Part shown: one piece after another, positions 1 through 8,282 of the stretch | Position numbering within the stretch: the stretch's first letter is position 1 | How the letters are laid out: every line of letters begins with the position of its first letter | Assembly: GCA_016296195.1 (NCBI GenBank) | Contig: JAEDJU010000002.1 | Coordinates: 1 to 26,402 of the forward strand | Source: Candidatus Methanomethylophilaceae archaeon | GTDB lineage: Archaea; Thermoplasmatota; Thermoplasmata; Methanomassiliicoccales; Methanomethylophilaceae | Direction of reading: 5' to 3' | Length of the DNA: 26,402 nt | Notes under the pieces: generated by a model | The model's database searches: none | Told to the model about the DNA's origin: nothing | What the model saw: only the letters and a program-made list of their open reading frames with translations | Position numbers and translations under genes: made by a program

Positions 1-625
1 CTATGAGGAGGTCCACATCCCACTGCGGACGGCGTTGTCTGCTAAGGGGGAGATCCTTGGCGATATCCCTCATGATGTTGATGTCCACGTTCCCGAGGTG
101 GGTGTGTTGGTTGCGCTGAGAATTTGCCTCCTCCGCCTTGGCATAATCCTTGTCATAGAGGTGGAGGTAATGGTTGCCATCGAAGACCATGAGCCTTCCA
201 CCGTCACGGAGGACCCTCATCCATTCACGGTAGGCCCTTTCGGGATCCTCAAGATTCCAGATGAGGTTCCTGGAGATCACGAGATCGAAGGATCCATCCT
301 CGAAATCCAGGTTCTGGGCATCCATCCTTATGAACTCCGCCTCCACCCCGGCAGCCTTGCAATTGGCCTCGGCCTCATCCAGCATGGCCTGTGCGTAATC
401 GACCGCTGTGACCCTGTGACCCTCGCGACCCAATATGATCGGGAAGAATCCTGGACCCGTACCTATGTCGAGGACCTTGAGGGAACCGTCACAGTCCAGA
501 TGACTGTTGATGATGTCCAACCAATGCCGGGAACGACCGGACTCGATAGTGTCCATGATGGAAGCGGAATAACCCTCCGCCCTCATCGTCCAATAATCCT
601 CTATGTCCTCGAGATGGCTCTTCAT
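1..625 (-). CDS. Class I SAM-dependent methyltransferase (3' end beyond window)
   Basis: Reading the minus strand from ATG 625 gives 208 residues that stay open to the window edge, so the C-terminus is missing. Residues 50-60 (KVLDIGTGPGF) are the SAM-binding motif I. An acidic residue ends the next strand (VTAVD, 72-76), and DLVISRNLIWNLEDP (114-128) is the post-motif II region. The block EWMRVLRDGGRLMVFDG (134-150) is shared in outline with the methyltransferase at 4211-4945, so the two are paralogues of the methyltransferase-11 type. The substrate cannot be read from sequence. A symmetric AT-rich element centred 26 bp upstream supports this ATG as a leaderless start. The gene is divergent from the MATE exporter at 793. 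Confidence 0.85.
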   Translation of the reverse strand, partial: MKSHLEDIEDYWTMRAEGYSASIMDTIESGRSRHWLDIINSHLDCDGSLKVLDIGTGPGFFPIILGREGHRVTAVDYAQAMLDEAEANCKAAGVEAEFIRMDAQNLDFEDGSFDLVISRNLIWNLEDPERAYREWMRVLRDGGRLMVFDGNHYLHLYDKDYAKAEEANSQRNQHTHLGNVDINIMRDIAKDLPLSRQRRPQWDVDLLI

Positions 626-644
626 CGGATAGGTGTAGTAACAT

Positions 645-657
645 CTTTTTGAAAAAG
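645..657 (-). promoter_or_regulatory. Probable TATA box of the methyltransferase at 1-625
   Basis: CTTTTTGAAAAAG is a perfect inverted repeat about a central G at 651, exactly 26 bp from the ATG at 625. That is the usual TATA-to-start distance in archaea, so the mRNA is probably leaderless. The symmetry means it could also direct transcription rightwards, but no convincing start lies 26 bp to the right. Confidence 0.5.
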
Positions 658-792
658 GTATGCAGTCACTTCCCGAACGGCATGACACACATCTTTTGAC
701 GGAACATCCATGAGAACCTATCCAACCCATGATGTGGTCACAACAAAATCGATATCAGGGAATCCGATGAAGGACTGCGGAGATGGCTGTCC

Positions 793-2154
793 ATGGACCC
801 CCGGAAAGACCTCGAGACGATGTTGGGTGACCCCAAGAAGGCCATCCGCTCGATGGCTGTCCCGTTGATATTCTCATACCTGATCGTCCAGATCAACATA
901 TTCGCGGACACCTCATGGTGCTCCGGTCTTGGTGCGGATGCCAGTTCCGCTGTCAGTTCCATATCACCCGTCTATTGGATAGTGTCCGGACTTGGAACGG
1001 GCATAGGGGTGGGTGCATCCACCGCCATAGCACGCTGCCTCGGAAGAGGAGAACGTTCCAAAGCGGAGAGTCTGGCAACACAGACCGTCGTCCTCTCCCT
1101 CATCATATCCGCGGTCTTCACTCCGATACTGTTCATGCTGATCGATCCGGTGGTCATCGGGATCGGTGCAGAGGACGTCATCGGACTGTGCGAGGCGTAC
1201 ATCTACCCCATCGTCCTGCTGATGGTGTTCGTCATTATGGAAGGGACCGTCTCCGGTATACTCAGGTCTGAGGGTGCCGCGAAGAGCTCCATGGTGATGC
1301 TCTGCCTGTCTGCGACCGTGAACATGGTCCTCGATCCCCTGCTTATCTACGGTGCGGGACTGGGCCTCGCCGGGGCAGGATTGGCGACAGGACTTGCAAC
1401 CGTCTTCTCCAGCGCCCTTGGGTTGTACTGGTGCCTTTCCGGGAAGAGCTATGTCAGGTTGTCGTTCAGAGGATTCAGGTTCAAACGTAGGGAGATATGG
1501 GATATCCTGTATGTCGGGATCCCCCGTGCGACCGAATCGATACTGGTCAGCATGATGTCCCTGGTCCAGAGGGTGTTCGTGATCGCATGCGGAGGTATGG
1601 CGGGGGCCATGTTCTACAACATCCCCTGGAGATTCGTCTCCCTGGCATGTGTCATATCCATGGCGGTGGGTGCGGCGATGATCCCCGTGTGCTCGGCGGC
1701 ACTGGGAAGGAAGGATATGGACAAGGCCATGGTCGCATACAGGTACTCCATCCTCATCAGTGTCTCATCCATGAGCATCATCGCCGCGATGCTATTCATC
1801 TTCTCGGACCTGTGCGTGATACCGTTCACATATTCCCCTACGATGGAGGAACTCAGACCGGAGTTCGCCCATGTCCTGAGGATTTATGCCCCGATGGTGG
1901 TGTGCATGGCCTTCGTGGACATGGGGTCGTCGATGCTGCAGGCATTGCGCAGGGCCCAGATCTCCATGGTGTCCTCATTCATCAGGAACCTGATGATCGT
2001 GGCGATACTCTGGTACGCCAGCACCGTATCGATGGATGCGATATACTACGGTCTGCTGATATCGGAGGTGTTCGGAGGGGCATTGATGATGTACCTCGCA
2101 CATGTGGAGATGGGCAGGCATAGGAGATCCAACTCAGTCTCATCGCCGGAATGA
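793..2154 (+). CDS. MATE family multidrug/metabolite exporter
   Basis: A 453-residue polytopic membrane protein, the usual length for MATE (multidrug and toxic compound extrusion) transporters, which have twelve membrane helices in two halves and exchange Na+ or H+ for the exported compound. The first helix region (MAVPLIFSYLIVQINIFAD), the GLGTGIGVGASTAIARCLGRG segment and the EGTVSGILRSEG segment in the first half are typical, and the second half repeats the layout (VGIPRATESILVSMMSLVQR). The substrate is unknown. No strong TATA box is seen 26 bp upstream; an AT-rich stretch near 743-755 is a weak candidate. The gene ends 34 nt before the DoxX-like gene, whose promoter overlaps this gap. 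Confidence 0.9.
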   Translation: MDPRKDLETMLGDPKKAIRSMAVPLIFSYLIVQINIFADTSWCSGLGADASSAVSSISPVYWIVSGLGTGIGVGASTAIARCLGRGERSKAESLATQTVVLSLIISAVFTPILFMLIDPVVIGIGAEDVIGLCEAYIYPIVLLMVFVIMEGTVSGILRSEGAAKSSMVMLCLSATVNMVLDPLLIYGAGLGLAGAGLATGLATVFSSALGLYWCLSGKSYVRLSFRGFRFKRREIWDILYVGIPRATESILVSMMSLVQRVFVIACGGMAGAMFYNIPWRFVSLACVISMAVGAAMIPVCSAALGRKDMDKAMVAYRYSILISVSSMSIIAAMLFIFSDLCVIPFTYSPTMEELRPEFAHVLRIYAPMVVCMAFVDMGSSMLQALRRAQISMVSSFIRNLMIVAILWYASTVSMDAIYYGLLISEVFGGALMMYLAHVEMGRHRRSNSVSSPE

Positions 2155-2158
2155 CGGG

Positions 2159-2166
2159 TTTATCTA
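2159..2166 (+). promoter_or_regulatory. TATA box of the DoxX-like gene
   Basis: TTTATCTA lies just after the MATE stop codon, with its centre about 26 bp before the ATG at 2189. This suggests an independent leaderless transcript rather than read-through alone. Confidence 0.55.
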
Positions 2167-2188
2167 TTGACAACGAGATTACATCCTC

Positions 2189-2695
2189 ATGATAGACCTC
2201 TCTACCAATGAAGGAAAGGGAGGATTGATGCTGGGCATCACCCGTATCATCCTGGGATTCATGTTCATATGGGCGTTCTTCGACAAACTCCTCGGATTGG
2301 GTATGTTGACAACGCCGGAGGCTGCGGTGATCAACGGCGGATCGCCGACAGCATACTACCTATCACAACTGGTGAGCGGACCGTTCGAGGGCATGTGGAA
2401 TGCCCTGGCAGGGAACGCGTTCATCGACTTCCTGCTGATGTTCGGCCTTCTGGCGGTCGGAGCATGCCTCATGTTGGGGATAGCCTCGAAACTCAGCACC
2501 ATCGGCATCGTCATCATGATGGCCCTGATGTTCACACTGTGCATCCCTCCCTCCGACAACCCCCTCGTGGACTACCACATCGTGTACATAGTCGCATCAC
2601 TGGCGATCTATTTCCTCAACGGATTCTCATATATCGGCCTGGAGGACAGGTGGAGGGAGCTGGGAATCGTTAAGAAGCTCCCCATCCTTGAGTGA
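2189..2695 (+). CDS. DoxX-like integral membrane protein
   Basis: A 168-residue protein with about four hydrophobic helices (roughly residues 14-34, 78-98, 102-122 and 128-146). The N-terminal pattern GITRIILGFMFIWAFFDKLLGLG, with a basic residue after the first helix, resembles the DoxX / DoxD-like family of small membrane proteins. Those were first described as part of a thiosulfate:quinone oxidoreductase, but most members have no known role. I make only the family call. The start is supported by the TATA box 26 bp upstream; an internal ATG at 2228 would keep all helices. The stop lies 4 nt before the ATG of the next gene, so the two are probably cotranscribed. Confidence 0.7.
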   Translation: MIDLSTNEGKGGLMLGITRIILGFMFIWAFFDKLLGLGMLTTPEAAVINGGSPTAYYLSQLVSGPFEGMWNALAGNAFIDFLLMFGLLAVGACLMLGIASKLSTIGIVIMMALMFTLCIPPSDNPLVDYHIVYIVASLAIYFLNGFSYIGLEDRWRELGIVKKLPILE

Positions 2696-2699
2696 TCCG

Positions 2700-3269
2700 A
2701 TGAAATACGATCCGGAGATCCGCATAGAGGAGGACCCGGAGGTCTACCCTCCCCACGACGACAGCATACTGTTGATAGAGTCACTGGAGGTGCATCCCGG
2801 AGAGAGGATCCTGGAGATCGGATGCGGGTCGGGAGTGGTCTCCATACACTGCGCGAAGAACGGATGCGATGTGTGTTGCGGAGACATCAATCCGATAGCG
2901 GTGGAACTAACACGGAGGAACGCAGGTTCGAACGGGGTGTCCATCGATGTCAGGGAGACGGATGTCTACAGCAACATCGAGGGGAGGTTCGATACCATCG
3001 TGTTCAACCTCCCGTATCTTCCGGTGGATGAGGAGGGGTTGCTCGCCAAAGCATGGTCCGGAGGTGCCGATGGGCTCGGACCGCTTCCTGAACTCCTGAG
3101 AGGTTCACCCGACCACCTTCTCCCTGGAGGACGTGTGGTCGTCGTCGTGTCATCACTAATGGACACTGCCGAACTATGGGAACTCCTCGATTCGTACGAA
3201 GTTGAGAAGATCGGGGAGTTGAAACTGTTCTTCGAGAAACTGTCGGTCCTGTCGATACATCCTTCGTAA
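2700..3269 (+). CDS. HemK2/Mtq2-type protein N5-glutamine (or lysine) methyltransferase
   Basis: A 189-residue class I methyltransferase with the compact architecture of archaeal HemK2 (Mtq2), which modifies the GGQ glutamine of release factor aRF1. The N-terminal VYPPHDDSILL (15-25) matches the family's VYxPxEDS signature. ILEIGCGSGVV (37-47) is motif I and FNLPYLP (102-108) is motif IV. The usual motif IV is NPPY; here it is NLPY, a variant known from KsgA/Dim1 adenine methyltransferases, so the substrate call is less than certain. I chose ATG 2700; an in-frame TTG at 2688 would overlap the DoxX-like gene by 8 nt and add four residues. It ends with TAA. Confidence 0.8.
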   Translation: MKYDPEIRIEEDPEVYPPHDDSILLIESLEVHPGERILEIGCGSGVVSIHCAKNGCDVCCGDINPIAVELTRRNAGSNGVSIDVRETDVYSNIEGRFDTIVFNLPYLPVDEEGLLAKAWSGGADGLGPLPELLRGSPDHLLPGGRVVVVVSSLMDTAELWELLDSYEVEKIGELKLFFEKLSVLSIHPS

Positions 3270-3277
3270 ACTATACA
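3268..3277 (+). promoter_or_regulatory. Probable TATA box of the EamA transporter gene
   Basis: AAACTATACA overlaps the stop codon of the preceding gene. The centre of CTATACAC is about 27 bp before the ATG at 3302, consistent with a leaderless start. Confidence 0.45.
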
Positions 3278-3301
3278 CGCATCCCATGATGTGACCGCAT
3301 C

Positions 3302-4159
3302 ATGTGGATGCTCTTCGCCTTTCTATCAGCGGTTTTCGCAGCGTTGACATCTATATTCGCAAAGATCGGGATCAAGGATGTCGATTCCAACCTGGCCACG
3401 GCATTGAGGACCGTTGTGGTACTTGTAATGGCGTGGCTGATAGTCCTCATCACCGGCTCCTTAGACGGGATACGGGTGATATCGGGACACACAATGCTGT
3501 TCCTGATCCTATCGGGACTCGCGACAGGTGCCTCGTGGCTGTGCTATTTCAAGGCAATATCCCTAGGCGATGTGAACAAGGTCGCACCGATCGACAAGAG
3601 CAGCACCATACTGACGATGATACTTGCATTCATCCTCCTCGGCGAGGGGTTCTCCCCTGTCGCGGGGATTGGCATGGCACTGATGTTTATCGGAACGATG
3701 CTGATGATCGAGAGGAAGGATGTCGAGAGGAAGGAGGGGAAACCGTCATGGATCGTGTACGCCGTGTTGTCGGCGGTGTTCGCGGCATTGACATCGATCC
3801 TCGGGAAGATCGGCATCGAGGGAGTGGACTCGAATCTGGGAACCGCCATCCGCACCTGCGTTGTCTTGGCAATGGCATGGATGATCGTGTTCATGCAGGG
3901 GACATGGAAACAGGCCGGGAATGTTGGCAGAAGGAACGGAGGATTCCTCATCCTGTCAGGACTTGCCACCGGAGCCTCATGGTTGTGCTTCTACAGAGCT
4001 CTGCAGGAAGGTCCCGCATCATTGGTCGTTCCGATAGACAAACTGAGCATCCTGTTCACAGTCCTCTTCGCGGTGATCGTCCTAAAGGAAAGGATGTCCG
4101 GAAAGTCCTGGTCCGGTCTCGCATTGTTTGTCGTCGGAACATTCATGCTCCTGCTATAA
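3302..4159 (+). CDS. EamA/DMT transporter made of two near-identical 140-residue units
   Basis: A 285-residue drug/metabolite transporter superfamily (EamA) protein with about ten helices. Residues 1-137 and 149-285 align without gaps. 35 of the first 52 positions are identical (for example LSAVFAALTSI in both), and FLILSGLATGASWLC is identical in both halves. A charged linker (ERKDVERKEGKPS) joins them. EamA halves are normally anciently diverged. Here each half resembles the short stand-alone EamA proteins of about 140 residues found in many prokaryotes, so this looks like a fairly recent in-frame duplication. The exported compound is unknown. The start is supported by a TATA-like element 27 bp upstream, and the gene ends with TAA. 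Confidence 0.88.
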   Translation: MWMLFAFLSAVFAALTSIFAKIGIKDVDSNLATALRTVVVLVMAWLIVLITGSLDGIRVISGHTMLFLILSGLATGASWLCYFKAISLGDVNKVAPIDKSSTILTMILAFILLGEGFSPVAGIGMALMFIGTMLMIERKDVERKEGKPSWIVYAVLSAVFAALTSILGKIGIEGVDSNLGTAIRTCVVLAMAWMIVFMQGTWKQAGNVGRRNGGFLILSGLATGASWLCFYRALQEGPASLVVPIDKLSILFTVLFAVIVLKERMSGKSWSGLALFVVGTFMLLL

Positions 4160-4179
4160 CAGAATTGGGTGTTACGAAT

Positions 4180-4189
4180 CTTTAAAAAG
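4180..4189 (+). promoter_or_regulatory. TATA box of the second methyltransferase
   Basis: CTTTAAAAAG is centred 26 bp before the ATG at 4211. It argues against the longer in-frame GTG start at 4169, which lies upstream of this promoter element. Confidence 0.6.
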
Positions 4190-4210
4190 TATGCACGAAT
4201 TCCCAGGAGC

Positions 4211-4945
4211 ATGGACCCCATAAGGATGCACTGGGATGTTCGTTCCACAGAGTACAACGATTTCGTGGTCAAAGGATACAATGACCTGAGGGAACGCAGG
4301 GCATGGCAGGACCACTTCTCATCGATACTCGGAACTGATCCCCTGAACATCCTCGATGTCGGTTGCGGACCGGGCATAGTCTCGATGCAACTGGCAGACC
4401 TGGGGCACAGGATGACATCGGTCGACCTCTCCGACAGGATGGTGGAATTCGCGAAGGCGAACTCCTCGGCGAACGGACTGAACATCGACATAAGACAGGG
4501 GAATGCGTTGGCACTGCAGTTCCCCGATTCATCCTTCGATGCGGTCGTGAGCGACTACATGCTATGGACCGTTCCGGATCCTGAGAAGGCGATATCCGAA
4601 TGGTTCAGGGTCCTGAAACCCGGATGCAGACTGGCATACACTGATGGGGATTGGTTCCACGACCCGTTGTCGACACCGTTCAGGAACAGGGTCTCCGCAT
4701 ACTTCGCTAAGAGGGACAGGAAAGGTCTGGAGGAGGTCCATGAGGAGTCCGATACCGAAATGGAACTGTGGTCATCGGATGCGGTCCGCCCAAGAGATGA
4801 CATCCGCATGCTGGAGAAGGCGGGATTCTGTGAGATACGGGTGATCGAGAACGTCCAGAGGAAGGTCCTTCACGGATCGAGATACTATGCATACGGGTTC
4901 ACGAACAACCATTTCACGATCACCGCTGTGAAACCCTCAGAATGA
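4211..4945 (+). CDS. Class I SAM-dependent methyltransferase (methyltransferase-11 type)
   Basis: A 244-residue soluble methyltransferase. NILDVGCGPGIVS (46-58) is motif I and the second strand ends in an acidic residue (TSVDLSDRM). The region DAVVSDYMLWTVPDPEKA followed by EWFRVLKPGCRLAYTDGDWF lines up with the corresponding part of the partial gene at 1-625. The C-terminal third (helical, then IRVIENVQRKV and a final FTITAVKP strand) completes the fold. No substrate can be assigned. The TATA box at 4180-4189 supports the ATG at 4211; ATG 4226 is also possible. A strong hairpin terminator follows at 4998. Confidence 0.85.
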   Translation: MDPIRMHWDVRSTEYNDFVVKGYNDLRERRAWQDHFSSILGTDPLNILDVGCGPGIVSMQLADLGHRMTSVDLSDRMVEFAKANSSANGLNIDIRQGNALALQFPDSSFDAVVSDYMLWTVPDPEKAISEWFRVLKPGCRLAYTDGDWFHDPLSTPFRNRVSAYFAKRDRKGLEEVHEESDTEMELWSSDAVRPRDDIRMLEKAGFCEIRVIENVQRKVLHGSRYYAYGFTNNHFTITAVKPSE

Positions 4946-4997
4946 TCACAACAGAACCGGGATGTGCGGTGAACCTGAGGAAAGGATTGTAATTCCA

Positions 4998-5018
4998 CCC
5001 CGGAGGAACACTCCGGGG
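4998..5018. terminator. Bidirectional hairpin between convergent genes
   Basis: CCCCGGAG, loop GAACA, CTCCGGGG: an 8-bp perfect stem followed by ATGTTTT on the plus strand and, on the minus strand, by TGGAATT. It sits between the methyltransferase (plus) and gatE (minus) and could end both transcripts. Confidence 0.6.
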
Positions 5019-5035
5019 ATGTTTTGATAGAAGGG

Positions 5036-5052
5036 ATGGGCACATGGCCCAT
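5036..5052 (-). terminator. Possible gatE hairpin terminator
   Basis: ATGGGC, loop ACATG, GCCCAT forms a 6-bp stem only 4 nt past the gatE stop. On the minus strand it is followed by the pyrimidine-rich CCCTTCTATC. Confidence 0.35.
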
Positions 5053-5056
5053 GGTT

Positions 5057-6925
5057 TCAACCGAGGATCTTCTTGATCGCTTCGGTCAGGAGCTGGTTGG
5101 CCTGCTTTCCATCGATCTTTCCCCTCAGGGCACCCATGACGGGTCCCATGAGTCCTCCGATGGCCCCCATGCCCTTCTCCCTGACGAAGTCGGCACGCTC
5201 GTTGACGATCTTCTCGATGATGGCGGCTGCCTCTCCGGCATCCACTGCCTCGACACCGAGCTTCTTGATCGCATCCTCCGCGGCTGTTCCGGTGGCCATC
5301 TCCCTCAGGATCGATGGGAGTGCCTCCTTGGCGAAGCGTCCGTCCTTCAACATGACGAAGAGACCGAGGATGTCGTCATCGGTGAACACGTGTGTGTCGA
5401 TGCCGTCATGCTCCATCTCCGAGTAGGCGTTGAGGAACATGGTGGCGGCGATGGGTGCCATTGCCCTGTCCTGTGCGATCCTCTCGAAGAGCTCATCGTT
5501 GCTCTGCCTGACGATCTGCCTTGCCTGCTGCTGGTTGATGCCGTACTGGTCCACGAGCCTCTTCTCGATCTGCTCGGGGAACTCGGGCATGTTGTCCCTG
5601 ACCTGCTGAAGCCTCTCATCGGTGATGGTGGTGGGAGGAACGTCGGTCTCGGGGTACATCCTGGCGGCTCCGGGCAGGGGCCTGGAGTACTTGGTGGTAC
5701 CATCGGGAAGGGGATCCCTGGTCTCCTCGGGCACACCCTCGAGGGCCTCGTTGGCCCTGATGACGGCTGCCTCGAGTGCATCCGTGGCCTTCTTCTCCCT
5801 TGCGGCGCAGATGACGAAGGCATCGTTCTCACCGGTCATTCCGAGGAAGGACCTGAGGTCATCCACATAGGACTGCTCGATACCGTAGTTGGGAAGTTCG
5901 TCGGAGTGGAAGATTCCCTTCACGCCCTTGGTCCTGGCCCTCTGGGCCATCTCGGATCCGAGCCTGAGGGTCTTGTTGTCACCGTTCATGACGCCGGCGA
6001 ATCCGGGGAGACGGACGGCGATGACCTTTCCCTTGTCATCGAGGGCACCCTTGATGACCTTCGACTCACAGGTCTTGAAGATCTCGGTGACATCGATGGG
6101 TTCGAAGGGGACCGCGACGGTTCCCCTGTCGTTCAGGATGGTCTTCACCCTGATCAGCATCTTCTGCCTGTTGACCTCGTTCCTGACGTAGTCGGGGATC
6201 ATCTTCAGATCACCGACTCCCTTCAGTTCGATCCTGGCACCGCCGGGGATGGAGATGTTCAGGTCCTGACGGATGGTTCCGATTCCCCTCTTGACCCTCC
6301 TGGTGGCCCTGAGGAGTGTTCCGAGCCTGTATGCGACCTCCATGACCTCCTCGGGTGTCCTCATATCGGGTCCTGTGGCGACCTCGATAAGCGGGATACC
6401 AAGACGGTCGAGCCTGTAGAGGATCTCATCGCCCTTCGTCTCGACCTTACGGGCGGCATCCTCCTCCAGACACACGGAAAGGATGGAGATGTCCCTGTCA
6501 CCGACCTTGACCTTCCCATCGGTGGCGATGAGTGCGGTCCTCTGGAATCCGGATGTGTTGGATCCATCCACGACGATCTTCCTCATGAAGTGGATCTCGT
6601 CGATGACGTTAGCCTCGAGCATCTCGGAGAAGGTGAGCGCGATCTGCATGGCATCTGCGTTGACGTCGTGAGGGGGCTCCTCATCCAGTTCAACGAGACA
6701 CGATGTGCCCTCGCAGCACTGGTACCTGTATCCCATGTGCCTCTGGAACTGGGCCAGGGCCGCACGGTCGACCTCACCCATCTCGGATGTGGTGGGCCTG
6801 AGCCTCCTGTAGACGGCTCCCTGTCCGTCCTCGCAGAGGTGGCTGTCGCATGAGCAGAAAAGCTTCTTGGTGTCGAGCTGCTGGTGGATCTCGATACCGC
6901 ACATCATCTCGTATTCTTCAGACAT
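5057..6925 (-). CDS. gatE: Glu-tRNA(Gln) amidotransferase subunit E
   Basis: 622 residues, the normal GatE length. With GatD it converts Glu-tRNA(Gln) to Gln-tRNA(Gln): GatD releases ammonia and GatE phosphorylates and amidates the tRNA-bound glutamate. The N-terminal CGIEIHQQLDTKKLFCSC is the GatB/GatE cradle signature. The kinase region includes MRKIVVDGSNTSGFQRT and LDRLGIPLIEVATGPD. A GAD-like insertion specific to GatE runs roughly from residue 275 to 400 (for example KGIFHSDELPNYGI). The C-terminal part (GLMGPVMGALRGKIDGK) is the YqeY-like helical tail that contacts tRNA. Its start codon lies inside the end of gatD (8-nt overlap), so the two are one translationally coupled operon. Confidence 0.97.
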   Translation of the reverse strand: MSEEYEMMCGIEIHQQLDTKKLFCSCDSHLCEDGQGAVYRRLRPTTSEMGEVDRAALAQFQRHMGYRYQCCEGTSCLVELDEEPPHDVNADAMQIALTFSEMLEANVIDEIHFMRKIVVDGSNTSGFQRTALIATDGKVKVGDRDISILSVCLEEDAARKVETKGDEILYRLDRLGIPLIEVATGPDMRTPEEVMEVAYRLGTLLRATRRVKRGIGTIRQDLNISIPGGARIELKGVGDLKMIPDYVRNEVNRQKMLIRVKTILNDRGTVAVPFEPIDVTEIFKTCESKVIKGALDDKGKVIAVRLPGFAGVMNGDNKTLRLGSEMAQRARTKGVKGIFHSDELPNYGIEQSYVDDLRSFLGMTGENDAFVICAAREKKATDALEAAVIRANEALEGVPEETRDPLPDGTTKYSRPLPGAARMYPETDVPPTTITDERLQQVRDNMPEFPEQIEKRLVDQYGINQQQARQIVRQSNDELFERIAQDRAMAPIAATMFLNAYSEMEHDGIDTHVFTDDDILGLFVMLKDGRFAKEALPSILREMATGTAAEDAIKKLGVEAVDAGEAAAIIEKIVNERADFVREKGMGAIGGLMGPVMGALRGKIDGKQANQLLTEAIKKILG

Positions 6926-8216
6926 CGATGGTCCTCCTGTCGCTCATCTCACCTGCAAGGGGCGTCTGCATGAGCTCCTTCGCCTCCTCGGGTGTGGATG
7001 TGTTGGCAAGTGCCCACATCAGCTTGACGTAGGCCGTCTCGGGGAGCATGTCGAGGACGGTGATGGCACCTGCGCTGAGCATGTCCCTTCCGGTGTTGTA
7101 GACGTTGAGGTTGGTCCTTCCGTTGAGGCACTGGGATGTCATGACGACCACGGTGCCGTTGTCACAGGCCTTCCTGATCAGGGGGATCATGTTCTCGTTC
7201 ACATGTCCGAGACCGGAACCGGAGATGACCACTCCCTTGGACTTCATGAAGATGTCCTCGAACAGGACGGGATCCATACCGGGATAGTACTGGAGGAGGA
7301 CACAGGCCCTCTCCATACCGGTCTTGGCGACGACCTTTGCATCGGAGACCCTGGGGCCGTCGATGTTCAGAACCATCTTGCCGTCCTTGTCGAGGTGTGC
7401 GGCGGGTGCGGCGTTGATGCTGTGGAATGCATCCCTGCGGGATGTGTGCATCTTCCTCACACGGGAACCGATGTGAACCGCGAATGAATCGTCACCGGAG
7501 GTATCGTGCATGACCACATAGACACCTGCCCTGTCGGCCTTGGTGCAGAACCTGGCGCATGCCATCAGATTGCTGGAGGCGTCGGATGAGGGACGGTCGG
7601 AGGACCTCTGGGCACCTACGAGCACCACAGGTTTGGAGACATCCCCGAGCATGAAAGACAGTGCTGCGGCGGTGTATCCCATGGTGTCGGTTCCGTGGGG
7701 TATGATGATTCCGTCGGCACCGTTGTTGAGCTCCTCGGCGACAGCCTCTGCGAGCTTCTGCCAGTGCTCCACGTTCATGTTCTCGGAGAATATGGAGAAG
7801 AGGACACGGGCATCGATGTTGGCGATATCCCTGATCTCGGGGACAGCGTTCACCATGTCGGAGGTGGACAGGGCGGGGTGGACGGCACCGGTCCTGTAAT
7901 CCACATACGATGCGATGGTTCCTCCGGTTCCGATGAGGACCAGTTTGGGGAGGCCTTTCTTGAACTCCACCTCACCCTCCTTCTTCGTCCTCTCGACCGG
8001 AGCCTCCAGGACCTCGACCTTGGTCTCGGGTCCGATCCTGATACCGACGTTGTACCCGCTCTTCATCTTCAGGATGAGGATGTCGGGAGCGCTGAACTCG
8101 TGATGGGGCATCAGAGTGCCCACGTATGTCCTGTCGCCGTTGACGACGGACAGCTTGGAACCTTCGGTGGCACCGAGGTCCCCAAGCAGTTTCGATAGTG
8201 AATCCGAGTAGCTCAT
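6918..8216 (-). CDS. gatD: Glu-tRNA(Gln) amidotransferase subunit D (asparaginase-like)
   Basis: 432 residues. It supplies ammonia to GatE by hydrolysing an amide. After an N-terminal beta-barrel of about 75 residues comes the L-asparaginase-type domain: LIGTGGTIAS with the nucleophile-type Thr at 100, HGTDTMGYTA with Thr176-Asp177, and the later RKMHTSRRDAF containing the conserved Lys255. These match the catalytic set known for archaeal GatD. I chose ATG 8216 because an AT-rich TATA-like element lies at 8244-8251; a TTG at 8240 would start upstream of the likely transcript. The gene overlaps gatE by 8 nt. Confidence 0.97.
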   Translation of the reverse strand: MSYSDSLSKLLGDLGATEGSKLSVVNGDRTYVGTLMPHHEFSAPDILILKMKSGYNVGIRIGPETKVEVLEAPVERTKKEGEVEFKKGLPKLVLIGTGGTIASYVDYRTGAVHPALSTSDMVNAVPEIRDIANIDARVLFSIFSENMNVEHWQKLAEAVAEELNNGADGIIIPHGTDTMGYTAAALSFMLGDVSKPVVLVGAQRSSDRPSSDASSNLMACARFCTKADRAGVYVVMHDTSGDDSFAVHIGSRVRKMHTSRRDAFHSINAAPAAHLDKDGKMVLNIDGPRVSDAKVVAKTGMERACVLLQYYPGMDPVLFEDIFMKSKGVVISGSGLGHVNENMIPLIRKACDNGTVVVMTSQCLNGRTNLNVYNTGRDMLSAGAITVLDMLPETAYVKLMWALANTSTPEEAKELMQTPLAGEMSDRRTIDV

Positions 8217-8243
8217 GCTTTTCAGATAGGTGTAGCCCAAGGT

Positions 8244-8251
8244 TGTTTATC
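8244..8251 (-). promoter_or_regulatory. Probable TATA box of gatDE
   Basis: On the minus strand GATAAACA is centred about 31 bp before the gatD ATG, giving a leader of only a few bases. It is the only good AT-rich element in the gap on this strand. Confidence 0.45.
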
Positions 8252-8282
8252 ATCATTACTAACACGCGCGCGCGAGAACGTC

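Noticed and set aside
35..652. A 205-codon open frame on the plus strand at the left edge
   Set aside because: The minus strand of the same region encodes a clear methyltransferase with motif I and a TATA box; the plus frame has no features.
3280..3301. CCCATGATGTG occurring both near 728 and near 3284
   Set aside because: The shared core is 11 bases with no symmetry and different positions relative to the genes; chance is a sufficient explanation.
5024..6853. A 609-codon open frame opposite gatE
   Set aside because: Antisense shadow of a certain gene, with biased composition and no homology features.
8265..8274. A (CG)5 alternating tract upstream of the small ORF
   Set aside because: Only ten bases long in a GC-rich genome. 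It may affect local DNA shape but is too short to call a functional element.
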